Shown piece after piece: positions 1-6,669 of a stretch of 12,406 nt of DNA; position 1 is the stretch's first letter; the number at the start of each line of letters is the position of its first letter. The notes beneath the pieces are model-generated. The model was given only the letters and a program-made list of their open reading frames with translations. It was not told where the DNA came from and made no database searches. The position numbers and the translations under genes are program-made. The stretch lies in contig CALEOQ010000102.1 of assembly GCA_937910255.1 (NCBI GenBank), positions 1 to 12,406 of the forward strand, given 5' to 3'. Source of the stretch: an uncultured Caulobacteraceae bacterium. Its GTDB lineage: Bacteria > Pseudomonadota > Alphaproteobacteria > Caulobacterales > Caulobacteraceae.

Positions 1-75
1 TTTTTTTTTTTTCAAGCAGGGGCCGGCAGCCGCGATAACGCCGTGACTGGAGTTCAGACGTGGGCTCTTCCGATC
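1..75. other. Residual Illumina index adapter (left contig end)
   Basis: Twelve T residues are followed by an error-containing copy of the Illumina P7/index adapter. CAAGCAG starts at 13, a damaged GACGGCATACGAGAT block follows, and a six-base stretch at 37-42 (AACGCC) sits where the index belongs. From 43 the segment GTGACTGGAGTTCAGACGTG matches exactly, and GCTCTTCCGATC ends at 75. This is library-construction sequence, not biology. It creates a false reading frame start at 43 that runs into phnX, so any protein beginning there is an artefact. Confidence 0.97.
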
Positions 76-391
76 GGCCGTGCAGGCCGCCGACGGCGCC
101 CTGGTGGTGGGCGACAGTCACCACGACGCCGCCACCCCCGACCCCTTCGCCAGCCAGGCGGTGGACCAGCTGATCCTGGACGAATGGCGCGCCGCCACCG
201 GACGGGCGGCCCCGCCGGTCCTGCAGCGCTGGACGGGGACCTATGCCCGGGGGCCAGACGGCGGCCTGATCGAGGCGCCCCATTCCCACGTGCGTCTGGC
301 GCTGATCACCGCCGGCAACGGCGCCTCCACCGCCTTCGCCTTTGGCGAGGAGGTGATCGCCGACCTTTTCGAGGAGACTTCCCCTTCATGA
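76..391 (+). CDS. FAD-dependent oxidoreductase of phosphonate operons, C-terminal part only (5' end missing)
   Basis: Only the last roughly 104 residues are present; the 5' end is lost at the adapter junction, so the GTG at 80 is not a credible start. The visible part resembles the C-terminus of DadA/glycine-oxidase-like flavoproteins. It has the segment LVVGDSHH, matching the family's 'vGd(s/t)h' stretch next to the flavin, and a final GEEVIADLFEE helix. The close match I recall is the phosphonate-associated FAD oxidoreductase family (TIGR03364), commonly encoded beside phnX. Members of this group studied as Pbf enzymes oxidise aminoethylphosphonate or its N-methyl form to phosphonoacetaldehyde, the PhnX substrate. 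The stop overlaps the phnX start as ATGA, implying translational coupling and supporting the role. The FAD-binding Rossmann motif cannot be checked because it lies off the contig, and the exact substrate is inferred. Confidence 0.75.
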
Positions 392-1194
392 CCTCCATCC
401 GCGACTGTTTCGACATGGTGGTGTTCGACTGGGCCGGCACCATGGTCGACTTCGGCAGCCGGGCCCCGGTCCTGGCCCTGGTGGAGGCCTTCGCCGCCCT
501 CGGGGTGAGCGTCGAAGAGGCCGAGGCCCGCCGCGACATGGGGCGCGCCAAGGCCGACCATGTCCGCGCCATGTTCGAACAGCCAAGGATCGCCGCGGCC
601 TGGAGATCGACCCAGGGCGGGGCGCCGGATCAGGCCGCCGTCGACAGGATCATGGCTGCGCTGCAGGCGCCGATGATCCGGCTGGCCGCCGAGACCGCCC
701 AGTTGACGCCGGGGGCGGCGGAGACGGCGGAACACCTACGGGGCCAGGGCCTGAAGATCGCCTCCTGCACCGGCTACACCCGGGAGATGATGGGGGCCAT
801 TCTTGGCCGTGCGGCGGCGCAGGGCTACGCCCCCGACCTGGTGGTCTGCGCCCATGAGACGCCCGAGGGGCGCCCCTCGCCTCTGATGATCTACAAGGCC
901 TGCGCCGACCTCGGCGTGTGGCCTCTGTCGCGGGTGGTGAAGGTGGATGACGCCGAGGTGGGCGTCGCCGAGGGACGCAACGCCGGGTGCTTCACGGTGG
1001 GCCTGGCGGCGTCGGGCAATATGGTCGGGCTGAGCGCCGAGGCGCTTGCGGCCCTGGATCCCGCGACGCGAAAGGCCCTGGTGGCCGAGGCCGGCGCGCG
1101 TCTGCGGGCGGCCGGGGCCGACCTGGTCATCGACACCGTGGCCGATCTCATCCCGGCGCTTGAGGCCGAGGTCGCCCGGCGCGCTTCAGCCTGA
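388..1194 (+). CDS. phnX: Phosphonoacetaldehyde hydrolase (phosphonatase)
   Basis: This HAD-superfamily enzyme of 268 residues (the family has about 265-280) cleaves the C-P bond of phosphonoacetaldehyde to acetaldehyde and phosphate in the cytoplasm. HAD motif I is FDWAGT, with nucleophile Asp14 and the family's Ala at 16. The cap segment MGRAKADHVRAM supplies Lys55, the Schiff-base lysine that separates true phosphonatases from other HAD hydrolases, with Met51 and His58 also conserved. GYTREMM (129-135), GRPSP (161-165) and VVKVDDAEVG (183-192, metal-binding Asp) follow, and the C-terminus carries the typical EGRNAG and SGN stretches. The ATG at 388 overlaps the upstream stop by ATGA, and a GAGGAG lies 11 nt upstream. 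The in-frame extension back to base 43 is adapter-derived and not real. The 3' end overlaps the convergent phnZ-like gene by 9 bp. Confidence 0.94.
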   Translation: MTSIRDCFDMVVFDWAGTMVDFGSRAPVLALVEAFAALGVSVEEAEARRDMGRAKADHVRAMFEQPRIAAAWRSTQGGAPDQAAVDRIMAALQAPMIRLAAETAQLTPGAAETAEHLRGQGLKIASCTGYTREMMGAILGRAAAQGYAPDLVVCAHETPEGRPSPLMIYKACADLGVWPLSRVVKVDDAEVGVAEGRNAGCFTVGLAASGNMVGLSAEALAALDPATRKALVAEAGARLRAAGADLVIDTVADLIPALEAEVARRASA

Positions 1195-1752
1195 CGAAAC
1201 CAGGCCGATCAGCAGATCGCGGTAGGCCAGCAGGGGGGCGATCGTGACGCCCTCCGCCTTTCCCCGTTCATCATAGCGACGCAGCTTCACAGCGGCGTCG
1301 AAGGCGGGCAGGGCTTCGAAAGCCTCCGCCTCGGCCGGGCTCATCGGGCCGCCCTGGAGCTGGAGGCTTTGGGCTGAAGCCGGACTCAACCCCGCGACAT
1401 AGTCGGGCTCGCGCGCGGCGAGATAGCGCTTGGCCTCGACGTGCAGGCGGACCGGCTCCGTGACCTTGGGCCCGAAGCCCTGGGCGAGCCAGGCGGCGCC
1501 GATCCTCTCATGCAGGGCGTCGATCCCTCGCTCGGCCGCGTCCTCGCCGTGTTTCTGCAGCAGATGGCCGATGTCATGCAGCAGGGCGGCGGCCAACAGC
1601 GCGTCGGGCTGGCCATCGCGCCGGGCATGGTCGGCGGTCTGCAGGGCGTGGTTCAGCTGGGTCACGGCCTCGCCATAGTGGTCGCCGCCCAGCCGATCGA
1701 AGAGGTCGAAGATGGAATCGATGAAGGCGTCGGGCGAGGCGATGGCGGTCAT
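1186..1752 (-). CDS. phnZ: PhnZ-like HD-domain diiron oxygenase (phosphonate C-P cleavage)
   Basis: A 188-residue HD-domain protein of the phosphonate-degradation HDIG family (TIGR03276/PhnZ). PhnZ uses a mixed-valent diiron centre and O2 to cleave 2-amino-1-hydroxyethylphosphonate to glycine and phosphate; the relative TmpB acts on the trimethylated analogue. Every expected metal ligand is visible: His35 (in LNHALQTA), His59-Asp60 (LLHDIGHL), His81, His104 (RLHVEAKRYL) and Asp161 (RRYDERGK). Tyr26 and Glu28, in HYGEAV, match the PhnZ gating/substrate-recognition loop. The ATG has a GGGGA stretch about 7 nt upstream. A candidate GntR operator lies 24 nt upstream of the start (1776-1790). PhnZ normally works with the hydroxylase PhnY, which is not in this window, so the substrate could differ. 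It is convergent with phnX, overlapping by 9 bp. Confidence 0.85.
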   Translation of the reverse strand: MTAIASPDAFIDSIFDLFDRLGGDHYGEAVTQLNHALQTADHARRDGQPDALLAAALLHDIGHLLQKHGEDAAERGIDALHERIGAAWLAQGFGPKVTEPVRLHVEAKRYLAAREPDYVAGLSPASAQSLQLQGGPMSPAEAEAFEALPAFDAAVKLRRYDERGKAEGVTIAPLLAYRDLLIGLVSSG

Positions 1753-1775
1753 GACAGGTCCCCAGGGGTAGCGTG

Positions 1776-1790
1776 CTGGACTATACCAAA
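1776..1790 (-). promoter_or_regulatory. Candidate GntR/PhnR operator upstream of the phnZ-like gene (site A)
   Basis: On the minus strand the sequence is TTTGGTATAGTCCAG. Its 12-bp core TGGTATAGTCCA differs at one base from TGGTATAGACCA, the operator reported for HutC-subfamily GntR regulators such as PhnF. It shares the 15-bp pattern TTTGGWMYAGWCCAG with two other promoter-located sites here (3655-3669 and 6670-6684). It lies 24 nt before the phnZ-like start codon and contains a TATAGT that could serve as a -10 element, a position suited to repression. The regulator assignment is inference; the sequence match is direct. Confidence 0.65.
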
Positions 1791-1792
1791 CT

Positions 1793-1825
1793 GCGCCGCC
1801 GAGCAGGGATCATTCTCAGCGGCGC
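1793..1825 (-). terminator. Hairpin after the phosphodiesterase gene
   Basis: On the minus strand an 11-bp stem (GCGCCGCTGAG pairing with CTCGGCGGCGC, one G-U wobble) encloses an 11-nt loop and is followed by AGTTT. It starts 16 nt after the phosphodiesterase stop codon. The wobble pair becomes a C-A mismatch on the plus strand, so the structure favours the minus-strand transcript. It would separate the phosphodiesterase transcript from the phnZ-like gene, which has its own operator just downstream. There is no long U-tract, so termination is plausible but not certain. Confidence 0.55.
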
Positions 1826-1841
1826 GGGGCGGTCGATACCT

Positions 1842-3548
1842 CTACCGAGGCGACAGCAGGTTCGGGTCGATGAACTGGCGCGGAAGGCCGGGACCTTCGA
1901 AATAGGCCCCCAGCCAGGCGCCGCCGCCGCCGTTGAACCATTCGACCCGGATGGGATGTCGGCCCGCCTCCAGGCTGATGGACCCGCGCGCGGTGATCAC
2001 CCCATGATCGCCGTCATTATCGACCACCGCCCGCTCGCCAATATAGAGCTTGCTGCCGTCGTCCGAGGCCAGAGAGAAGTGGTAGGTCCCAGGGGTGGCG
2101 ATCGTCAGGACGCCCTCGAACACCACCGCGACGTCGCCGTCCCGGGGGAGGGGCAGGTCCTTGAGGGACATCTCGTAGGTCATGCCCGACGTGGTCGGCG
2201 TCAGGCGGGAGAAGTCCGGCAGCCGCACCGCGCCCTCGGGCAACAGATAGGTGCTGTAGGCGACGCCTTTCGGCGCGGACCCCTGCAGATCAAGGATCCG
2301 GAACTGCCCCGTGGCCGGAATGCTGACCGGCTGGCCGTCCACAAACAGGGTCGCCCTCACCAGGGTGTTGCGGCGGATTTCGACGGGCCCGTCATAGAGG
2401 GGGGAGGCCGCCGTGGGGATGGCGTTGTCCAGGGTGTAGCGGATTTCGCCGACCCCGTTGGGGTTCTCGATGGTCATCTGCGCGGTCTGGTCGACGAATA
2501 GACCGCCGGCGGGGTCGTTCCCCACCGCGACGGGGGTGATCACCGGCGAGGCGTAGAAGCTGCTGGTCCTATAGGCCTGCTTCGGCGTCGGTTCGCCCTT
2601 GAGGGCCGGCTTTACCGGGCGGCCAAGCCAGGCGTAGGGGATGTCCGCGCCGAGCAGCCAGACCGCCGTAGCCGGCGTGTCGAAGGTGTTGATCGGCAGG
2701 TCCAGCGGCTGACCCGCCCTGACGCCCTTGCCGTAAGCGATCCAGGGGATTTCCAGCTCGGCGAGGGTTTCGCCCCCGTGCCCCTTGCCCACGCCGCCGT
2801 GGTCAGAGGTGATGATGAACACGGTCTCGTCGAGGATGCCGGCCTCGGCCGCGGCCTGACGGATCTGGGCGATCAGGCCGTCGGCCTTGGTCACGGCGGC
2901 ATAGTATTTGGCCGTCCCGTGGCCATAGGCATGGCCGGCGTGGTCCACATGATCGAGATGCACGAAGAGGAAGGCCGGGCGCTTGGCCTTGATATAGTCC
3001 ACCGCCAGAGCGGTGGTGGCGTCTTCGTCCTTCCCGTTGGCGTCATAGTCAACGAACTGGTGGTCGTAGAGATGGCCGAAGCCGTCCCAGTCATAGATGG
3101 AGCCGATCTCCCAGTCGGGGTGCTGGTCGGTGAGCACCTGGAAGATGGACGGGAAGTACCCCCCTGAGCCGGTGACGGAGGTGGGGAAGTTGAACTCGCC
3201 GACCTTCCAGTCATTGCTGGTGACCCCGTGCTGCTCGGGTCCGGCGCCGCCGATCATCGACGCCCAGTTGGCGCCGCTGGTGGTGGGCAGGACGCCGCGC
3301 GCGTGCAGGCTCCAGGCGCCCTGCGCCATCAGCTGATCGAGGGTGGGCGTGTCGGCCGTCCGCACCCCGTCGGGGCTTAGGCCATCCACGCCGATGATGA
3401 TCACGTGGTTCGCCCGGCGGGGCGTCGCGGCCGGCGCGCTGGCCGCCTGAGCCAAGGTGGTGACCGGGAAGCTGAGGCCGGCCAGACCGGCGGCCAGGGC
3501 GAGGAGCAAGGGCAGGCTCCGGATCGAGGTCTTCACGATACGCTCCAT
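1842..3548 (-). CDS. Exported alkaline-phosphatase-superfamily phosphodiesterase with chitobiase-like and PA14-like C-terminal domains
   Basis: A 568-residue secreted protein. An N-terminal signal peptide (hydrophobic LPLLLALAAG, cleavage expected after AQA at about residue 35) precedes a type I phosphodiesterase/nucleotide pyrophosphatase fold. Metal and catalytic residues, numbered from ATG 3548, are Asp55 in GVDGLSPDGV, a nucleophile within PTTSGANWASM (Thr90 or Ser91), Asp199/His203 in LDHVDHAGH, Asp249-His250 in TSDHGG and His257. About 355-405 resembles the chitobiase C-terminal/Fn3-like module (IRYTLDNAIPTAASPLYDG). About 428-558 resembles a PA14-type beta barrel (GTYHFSLASDDGSKLYIG). 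The exact substrate is unknown; phosphodiesters or phosphonate esters are possible given the neighbours. A TTG at 3599 has no ribosome site, and a GTG at 3536 with GGAG 6 nt upstream is a strong alternative start that keeps the whole signal peptide. Confidence 0.85.
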   Translation of the reverse strand: MERIVKTSIRSLPLLLALAAGLAGLSFPVTTLAQAASAPAATPRRANHVIIIGVDGLSPDGVRTADTPTLDQLMAQGAWSLHARGVLPTTSGANWASMIGGAGPEQHGVTSNDWKVGEFNFPTSVTGSGGYFPSIFQVLTDQHPDWEIGSIYDWDGFGHLYDHQFVDYDANGKDEDATTALAVDYIKAKRPAFLFVHLDHVDHAGHAYGHGTAKYYAAVTKADGLIAQIRQAAAEAGILDETVFIITSDHGGVGKGHGGETLAELEIPWIAYGKGVRAGQPLDLPINTFDTPATAVWLLGADIPYAWLGRPVKPALKGEPTPKQAYRTSSFYASPVITPVAVGNDPAGGLFVDQTAQMTIENPNGVGEIRYTLDNAIPTAASPLYDGPVEIRRNTLVRATLFVDGQPVSIPATGQFRILDLQGSAPKGVAYSTYLLPEGAVRLPDFSRLTPTTSGMTYEMSLKDLPLPRDGDVAVVFEGVLTIATPGTYHFSLASDDGSKLYIGERAVVDNDGDHGVITARGSISLEAGRHPIRVEWFNGGGGAWLGAYFEGPGLPRQFIDPNLLSPR

Positions 3549-3639
3549 GGGTCTGTGGCGGGTTGGGAGGGTTCGATCCCGTCCGGGCGCAGCCCGCAAT
3601 CAGGCCGATCACAGCGAAATCGACGGGGGTGTGCCTGGC

Positions 3640-3668
3640 GGGATAAAGCCGTCTCTGGTCTGGACCAA
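3640..3668 (-). promoter_or_regulatory. Possible promoter of the phosphodiesterase gene
   Basis: On the minus strand TTGGTC (3663-3668) and TATCCC (3640-3645) are separated by 17 nt, a weak sigma-70-like arrangement lying 91 nt before the ATG at 3548. Its -35 hexamer lies inside the operator at 3655-3669, so a bound regulator would block RNA polymerase. The match to consensus is modest, and this is only a candidate. Confidence 0.35.
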
Positions 3669-3669
3669 A
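3655..3669 (-). promoter_or_regulatory. Candidate GntR/PhnR operator in the phosphodiesterase-gntR divergent promoter (site B)
   Basis: The core TGGTCTGGACCA (3656-3667) is a perfect inverted repeat, TGGTC and GACCA around a TG spacer. It differs by one base from TGGTCTAGACCA, the classic HutC/NagR/DasR-type operator. The minus-strand 15-mer TTTGGTCCAGACCAG fits the pattern shared with sites A and C. It lies between divergent genes, 107 nt from the phosphodiesterase ATG and about 100 nt from the gntR ATG, so it could control both, including autoregulation. The rest of the 220-bp gap shows no gene. Confidence 0.7.
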
Positions 3670-3768
3670 TATCTAGGCGGCTTGAGCGACGGTTTCATGA
3701 AAAGGTGGACCCGCGACCTCGCGCCTTGACGGGGCGCATCAGAGAACCCAGTCACCTCCAGGATGAGA

Positions 3769-4506
3769 ATGGCGAGCAACGCCCCTGCATCGAGATCCGA
3801 TGGCCTGCACTATCTCAGCCTGCGCGACGCCATCGCCGCACGCATCACCGCAGGCGACCTGAAACCCGGCGACAAGCTGCCCTCCGAACGGCGCCTGCAG
3901 GAGGATCTGGGCGTCGCCCGGGGGACGGTGCGCGAGGGGCTGTTCCAACTGGAGGCCGAGGGCGTCATCTATCGCCGCGACCGCAGCGGCTGGTACGTCT
4001 CGCCGCCGCCGGTGGTCTATGACCCGACCCGGTGGGAAGGCTTCATGTCCTATGTGGAGGCCCAGGGGCGAATCCCTGCCACCGAAACCATCGCCGCCAA
4101 TGAGGTGGCGGCCGACCCCCTGCTCGCCGATGTGTTCTCACGACCGCCAGGCGCGCCGCTCTATGTGATCCGCCGACGCCGCTATGTGGATGGGCGCGCT
4201 GTGCTGGTGGAGCGGCTGGTGGTCGATGCGGCCCTGGCGCCTGACCTGCTGCGGTTTTCCTTCGACCAGTCGCTGACCAGCATCCTGAAGACCGAATACG
4301 GGATCACCGTCGCCCGCAATCAGGTCAGCATGCAGCCGTGCGCCCTCACCGGTTTCGAGGCCGAGGCCCTGCGGGTCAAGTCCGGGCTGCCGGGGTTGGC
4401 GGTCCAACGCCGCAGCTACGACGCCCAGGGCCGGGTGGTGGAATATGACCATGAACACTGGCGCCATGACTCCGTGAGGATCAGCGTCGACACCCGGGTC
4501 CGCTAA
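3769..4506 (+). CDS. GntR-family (HutC subfamily, PhnR-like) transcriptional regulator
   Basis: A 245-residue regulator with an N-terminal winged helix (about residues 12-75; the recognition segment SERRLQEDLGVARGTVREGL is typical of GntR). A C-terminal UTRA effector-binding domain (about 92-240) ends in EYDHEHWRHDSVRISV, the usual UTRA close. The linker RSGWYVSPPPVVYDPTRWEGF strongly recalls regulators annotated PhnR, which control 2-aminoethylphosphonate use; the ligand here is inferred. ATG 3769 is preferred because AGGA stands 5 nt upstream; ATG 3763, two codons earlier, has no usable ribosome site. The gene is divergent from the phosphodiesterase gene and shares the operator at 3655-3669. 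Two further operator copies (1776-1790 and 6670-6684) make phnZ-like and the phospholipase C likely regulon members. The stop is 12 nt from the convergent phospholipase stop. Confidence 0.88.
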   Translation: MASNAPASRSDGLHYLSLRDAIAARITAGDLKPGDKLPSERRLQEDLGVARGTVREGLFQLEAEGVIYRRDRSGWYVSPPPVVYDPTRWEGFMSYVEAQGRIPATETIAANEVAADPLLADVFSRPPGAPLYVIRRRRYVDGRAVLVERLVVDAALAPDLLRFSFDQSLTSILKTEYGITVARNQVSMQPCALTGFEAEALRVKSGLPGLAVQRRSYDAQGRVVEYDHEHWRHDSVRISVDTRVR

Positions 4507-4526
4507 GGCCTGAGGGGATCAGGACC
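4507..4526. terminator. Small hairpin between convergent genes
   Basis: GGCCTGA and TCAGGACC can pair (CCTGA/TCAGG plus two G-C pairs across a one-base bulge) around a GGGGA loop. The structure begins right after the gntR stop and overlaps the end of the phospholipase C gene. It could end transcription in either direction, but it is short and has no U-tract. Confidence 0.3.
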
Positions 4527-6618
4527 AGCGCAGGGCGCCAGGCCCGCCGCCGGCCGGGTCCGAGAACGAGGCTTGGCCGTCCTCGATGTGGCCGGCCAGG
4601 CGCCAGATCTGCCCTTCGGTCTCACATTTCAGATCATACCAGCCGTAGCTGCCCGCGAGGTCTAGGGGGAGTACGCGACGCTCTCCGGCGTCGAGCTGCA
4701 CCGTCTGGGGCGGGGCGCCATAGGCCTGGTCGCTGATCGTTAGGACGAGGGGGGCCGAATGGAGGTTTTCAAACTGCAGACCAGGGGCTCCGCCCACCAT
4801 CTCAACGCCGACGGAGAAGGCCAGGCCTGCGCTGATCAGGCGTCGGTGAAAGCGGTTGGGTCCGAGGATGAACAGGTCCGCCGCCGCTCCTGATCCCGGA
4901 AGCGGATGCGGCAAGGCCTGTCCGGCGCCAACCGTGTAGCGGCTCGGGACCTGATCAAGATCGGCCATGTCCCAGACGTGGAACACCGCCGCCCGCTCGG
5001 CCGATTGATTGGTAAGCCAGAGGGCCGGCTCTCCGTCCGTCAGCCGCAGGCGGGCGCCGAGATGATAGGGCGTCGGGCGTCGCCGCCGGACCCCGGTTTC
5101 CTGCACGGGTGCGGCGACCTCCGCGGGAAGCGGCGGCGAGACCTCCTCCAGATCGGCGGCGCGTCCCGACAGGGCCGAGGTGGCGGGCAGGGCGGCCATG
5201 AAGTCGATCTGATCTGGGGCGCTGAAGTCGAAGCACGAGGTCAGGTCGCCGCAGACCGCGCGCCGCCAGGCGCTGATGTTCGGCTCCCGCACCCCGAAGC
5301 GGGCTTCCAGAAAGCGCAGGATGCTGGTGTGGTCGAACACCTCTGACGCCACATGGCCGCCGCGGCTCCAGGGAGAGACCACATACATCGGCACGCGCAT
5401 GCCAAGACCATAGGGCCGCCCGAGAAAGGCCTCGTCGTCGGCCCCCTGACCAATCAGGTGGTACTCATCGTCGGCCGGAATGGTGGACGCCCCCAGGGCG
5501 CGGCCCGCCATCCGCGTGGGCGGCGCGGGTGGCGGCACGTGGTCGAAGAAGCCGTCGTTCTCGTCGAAATTGATCAGCAACACCGTACGGGACCAGACGT
5601 CCGGATTGGCGGTCAGCGCATCCAGCACCTGGGCCGCATAGTCCGCGCCCTGGAGGGGGCTCGAGACGCTCGGATGCTCTGACATGGCCGCTGGCGCGAT
5701 GATCCATGAGACCTGCGGCAGGCGGTCGGACAACACATCCTGCTTGAGCGCGTCGAGGGTGCGGGTGGTCATGGTGCGGCGGGTCAGCAGCGCGCCGGCG
5801 CCGGCGGCCATGCCGTGGGCGCGACGATAGGCTTGGAAGCCGACAAGGGGGTTGTCGGTGAAGTTGTCGGCCATGTCCTGGTAGATCTGGAAGCTGACCC
5901 CCGCCGCCATCAGGCGCTCCGGATAGGTGGCCCACAGATAGCCGCCGTGACCAAGGGGATCGCCCTCAAGGGTGTCATAACCGTTGTTGATGGCCGGGCC
6001 GTTGGCGCGCCCCAGCGGGTCGTGGGTCCCGCTCCAGATATAGAGCCGGTTGGGATTGGTGCTGGTGTGCAGGGCGCAGTGATAGGCGTCACACAGGGTG
6101 AAGGCCTCGGCCAGGGCGAACTGGAAGGGCAGGTCCTGGCGGGCGAAATGCGCCATGGCCTGGTTCTGCTTGAAGCGCGGCCACTGCCCCATGCGGCCAT
6201 TGTCCCAGGCGGCCTGGCCGTCGGTGAAACCGTGCGGCGTGCCCTGGGGGCGGTAGAGCCGGAAGTCCTCAGCGGTGTCGAGCCGGAACGGCGTGATCAG
6301 TGACGGCCCGCCTTCGGCGTTCGCGGCCGGCTGAACGAGGACTGTCCTATCCGGCGCGTTGGGCAGCGGCGGCGCTGGGGCGGCGAAGCGGTCGCCCAGG
6401 CCGGTCACGCCGCGCAAGGCGCCGAAATAGTGGTCGAACGACCGGTTCTCCTGGGTGAGGATCACCACATACGCCACATCCATCAGACTGCCGGTTCGCC
6501 GGTGGGGGGCGATGTCCAGGGCGCGCGCGATGGCTGGCGTGAAGGCCGCCGCCGCCCCCGCCGTGGCGGTCATGGCCCGGATGAAGCTGCGACGGTCCTG
6601 CATCATCAGCTGGCTCAT
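4519..6618 (-). CDS. Tat-exported phospholipase C (phosphocholine-specific family)
   Basis: A 699-residue enzyme, normal length for bacterial phosphocholine-specific phospholipase C (PlcH/PlcN type), which hydrolyses the glycerol- or ceramide-side phosphodiester of lipids outside the cytoplasmic membrane. The N-terminus has a twin-arginine signal (DRRSFIRAM, then an Ala-rich stretch to ARA). The catalytic domain shows the family signature ENRSFDHYFG (57-66, metal ligand Glu), TSTNPNRLYIWSG around 185-197 (likely Thr nucleophile), SEHPS (312-316) and DENDGFFDHVPPP (351 onward). The C-terminal third matches the duplicated beta-sandwich found in this family. The ATG at 6618 is chosen over a TTG at 6645; ATGs at 6606 and 6603 are also possible, and none has a strong ribosome site. 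A candidate operator lies 53 nt upstream, inside the end of deoR. Sphingomyelin, phosphatidylcholine or phosphonolipid head groups are all possible substrates. Confidence 0.92.
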   Translation of the reverse strand: MSQLMMQDRRSFIRAMTATAGAAAAFTPAIARALDIAPHRRTGSLMDVAYVVILTQENRSFDHYFGALRGVTGLGDRFAAPAPPLPNAPDRTVLVQPAANAEGGPSLITPFRLDTAEDFRLYRPQGTPHGFTDGQAAWDNGRMGQWPRFKQNQAMAHFARQDLPFQFALAEAFTLCDAYHCALHTSTNPNRLYIWSGTHDPLGRANGPAINNGYDTLEGDPLGHGGYLWATYPERLMAAGVSFQIYQDMADNFTDNPLVGFQAYRRAHGMAAGAGALLTRRTMTTRTLDALKQDVLSDRLPQVSWIIAPAAMSEHPSVSSPLQGADYAAQVLDALTANPDVWSRTVLLINFDENDGFFDHVPPPAPPTRMAGRALGASTIPADDEYHLIGQGADDEAFLGRPYGLGMRVPMYVVSPWSRGGHVASEVFDHTSILRFLEARFGVREPNISAWRRAVCGDLTSCFDFSAPDQIDFMAALPATSALSGRAADLEEVSPPLPAEVAAPVQETGVRRRRPTPYHLGARLRLTDGEPALWLTNQSAERAAVFHVWDMADLDQVPSRYTVGAGQALPHPLPGSGAAADLFILGPNRFHRRLISAGLAFSVGVEMVGGAPGLQFENLHSAPLVLTISDQAYGAPPQTVQLDAGERRVLPLDLAGSYGWYDLKCETEGQIWRLAGHIEDGQASFSDPAGGGPGALRWS

Positions 6619-6669
6619 TGGGTTGTGGCTGCATGGAGCGGGCAAGGTGAACAGGCCTCGCCCAGGCGA

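Noticed and set aside
43..387. Long in-frame N-terminal extension of phnX beginning at a GTG at 43
   Set aside because: The start lies in adapter sequence, the extension is Arg/Pro-rich out-of-frame translation of the FAD oxidoreductase, and the phosphonatase fold begins right after ATG 388.
1751..1757. CTGTCAT (minus strand), resembling half of a Pho box, over the phnZ-like start codon
   Set aside because: Only one half-site is present and its position on the start codon is wrong for a PhoB-activated promoter; probably chance.
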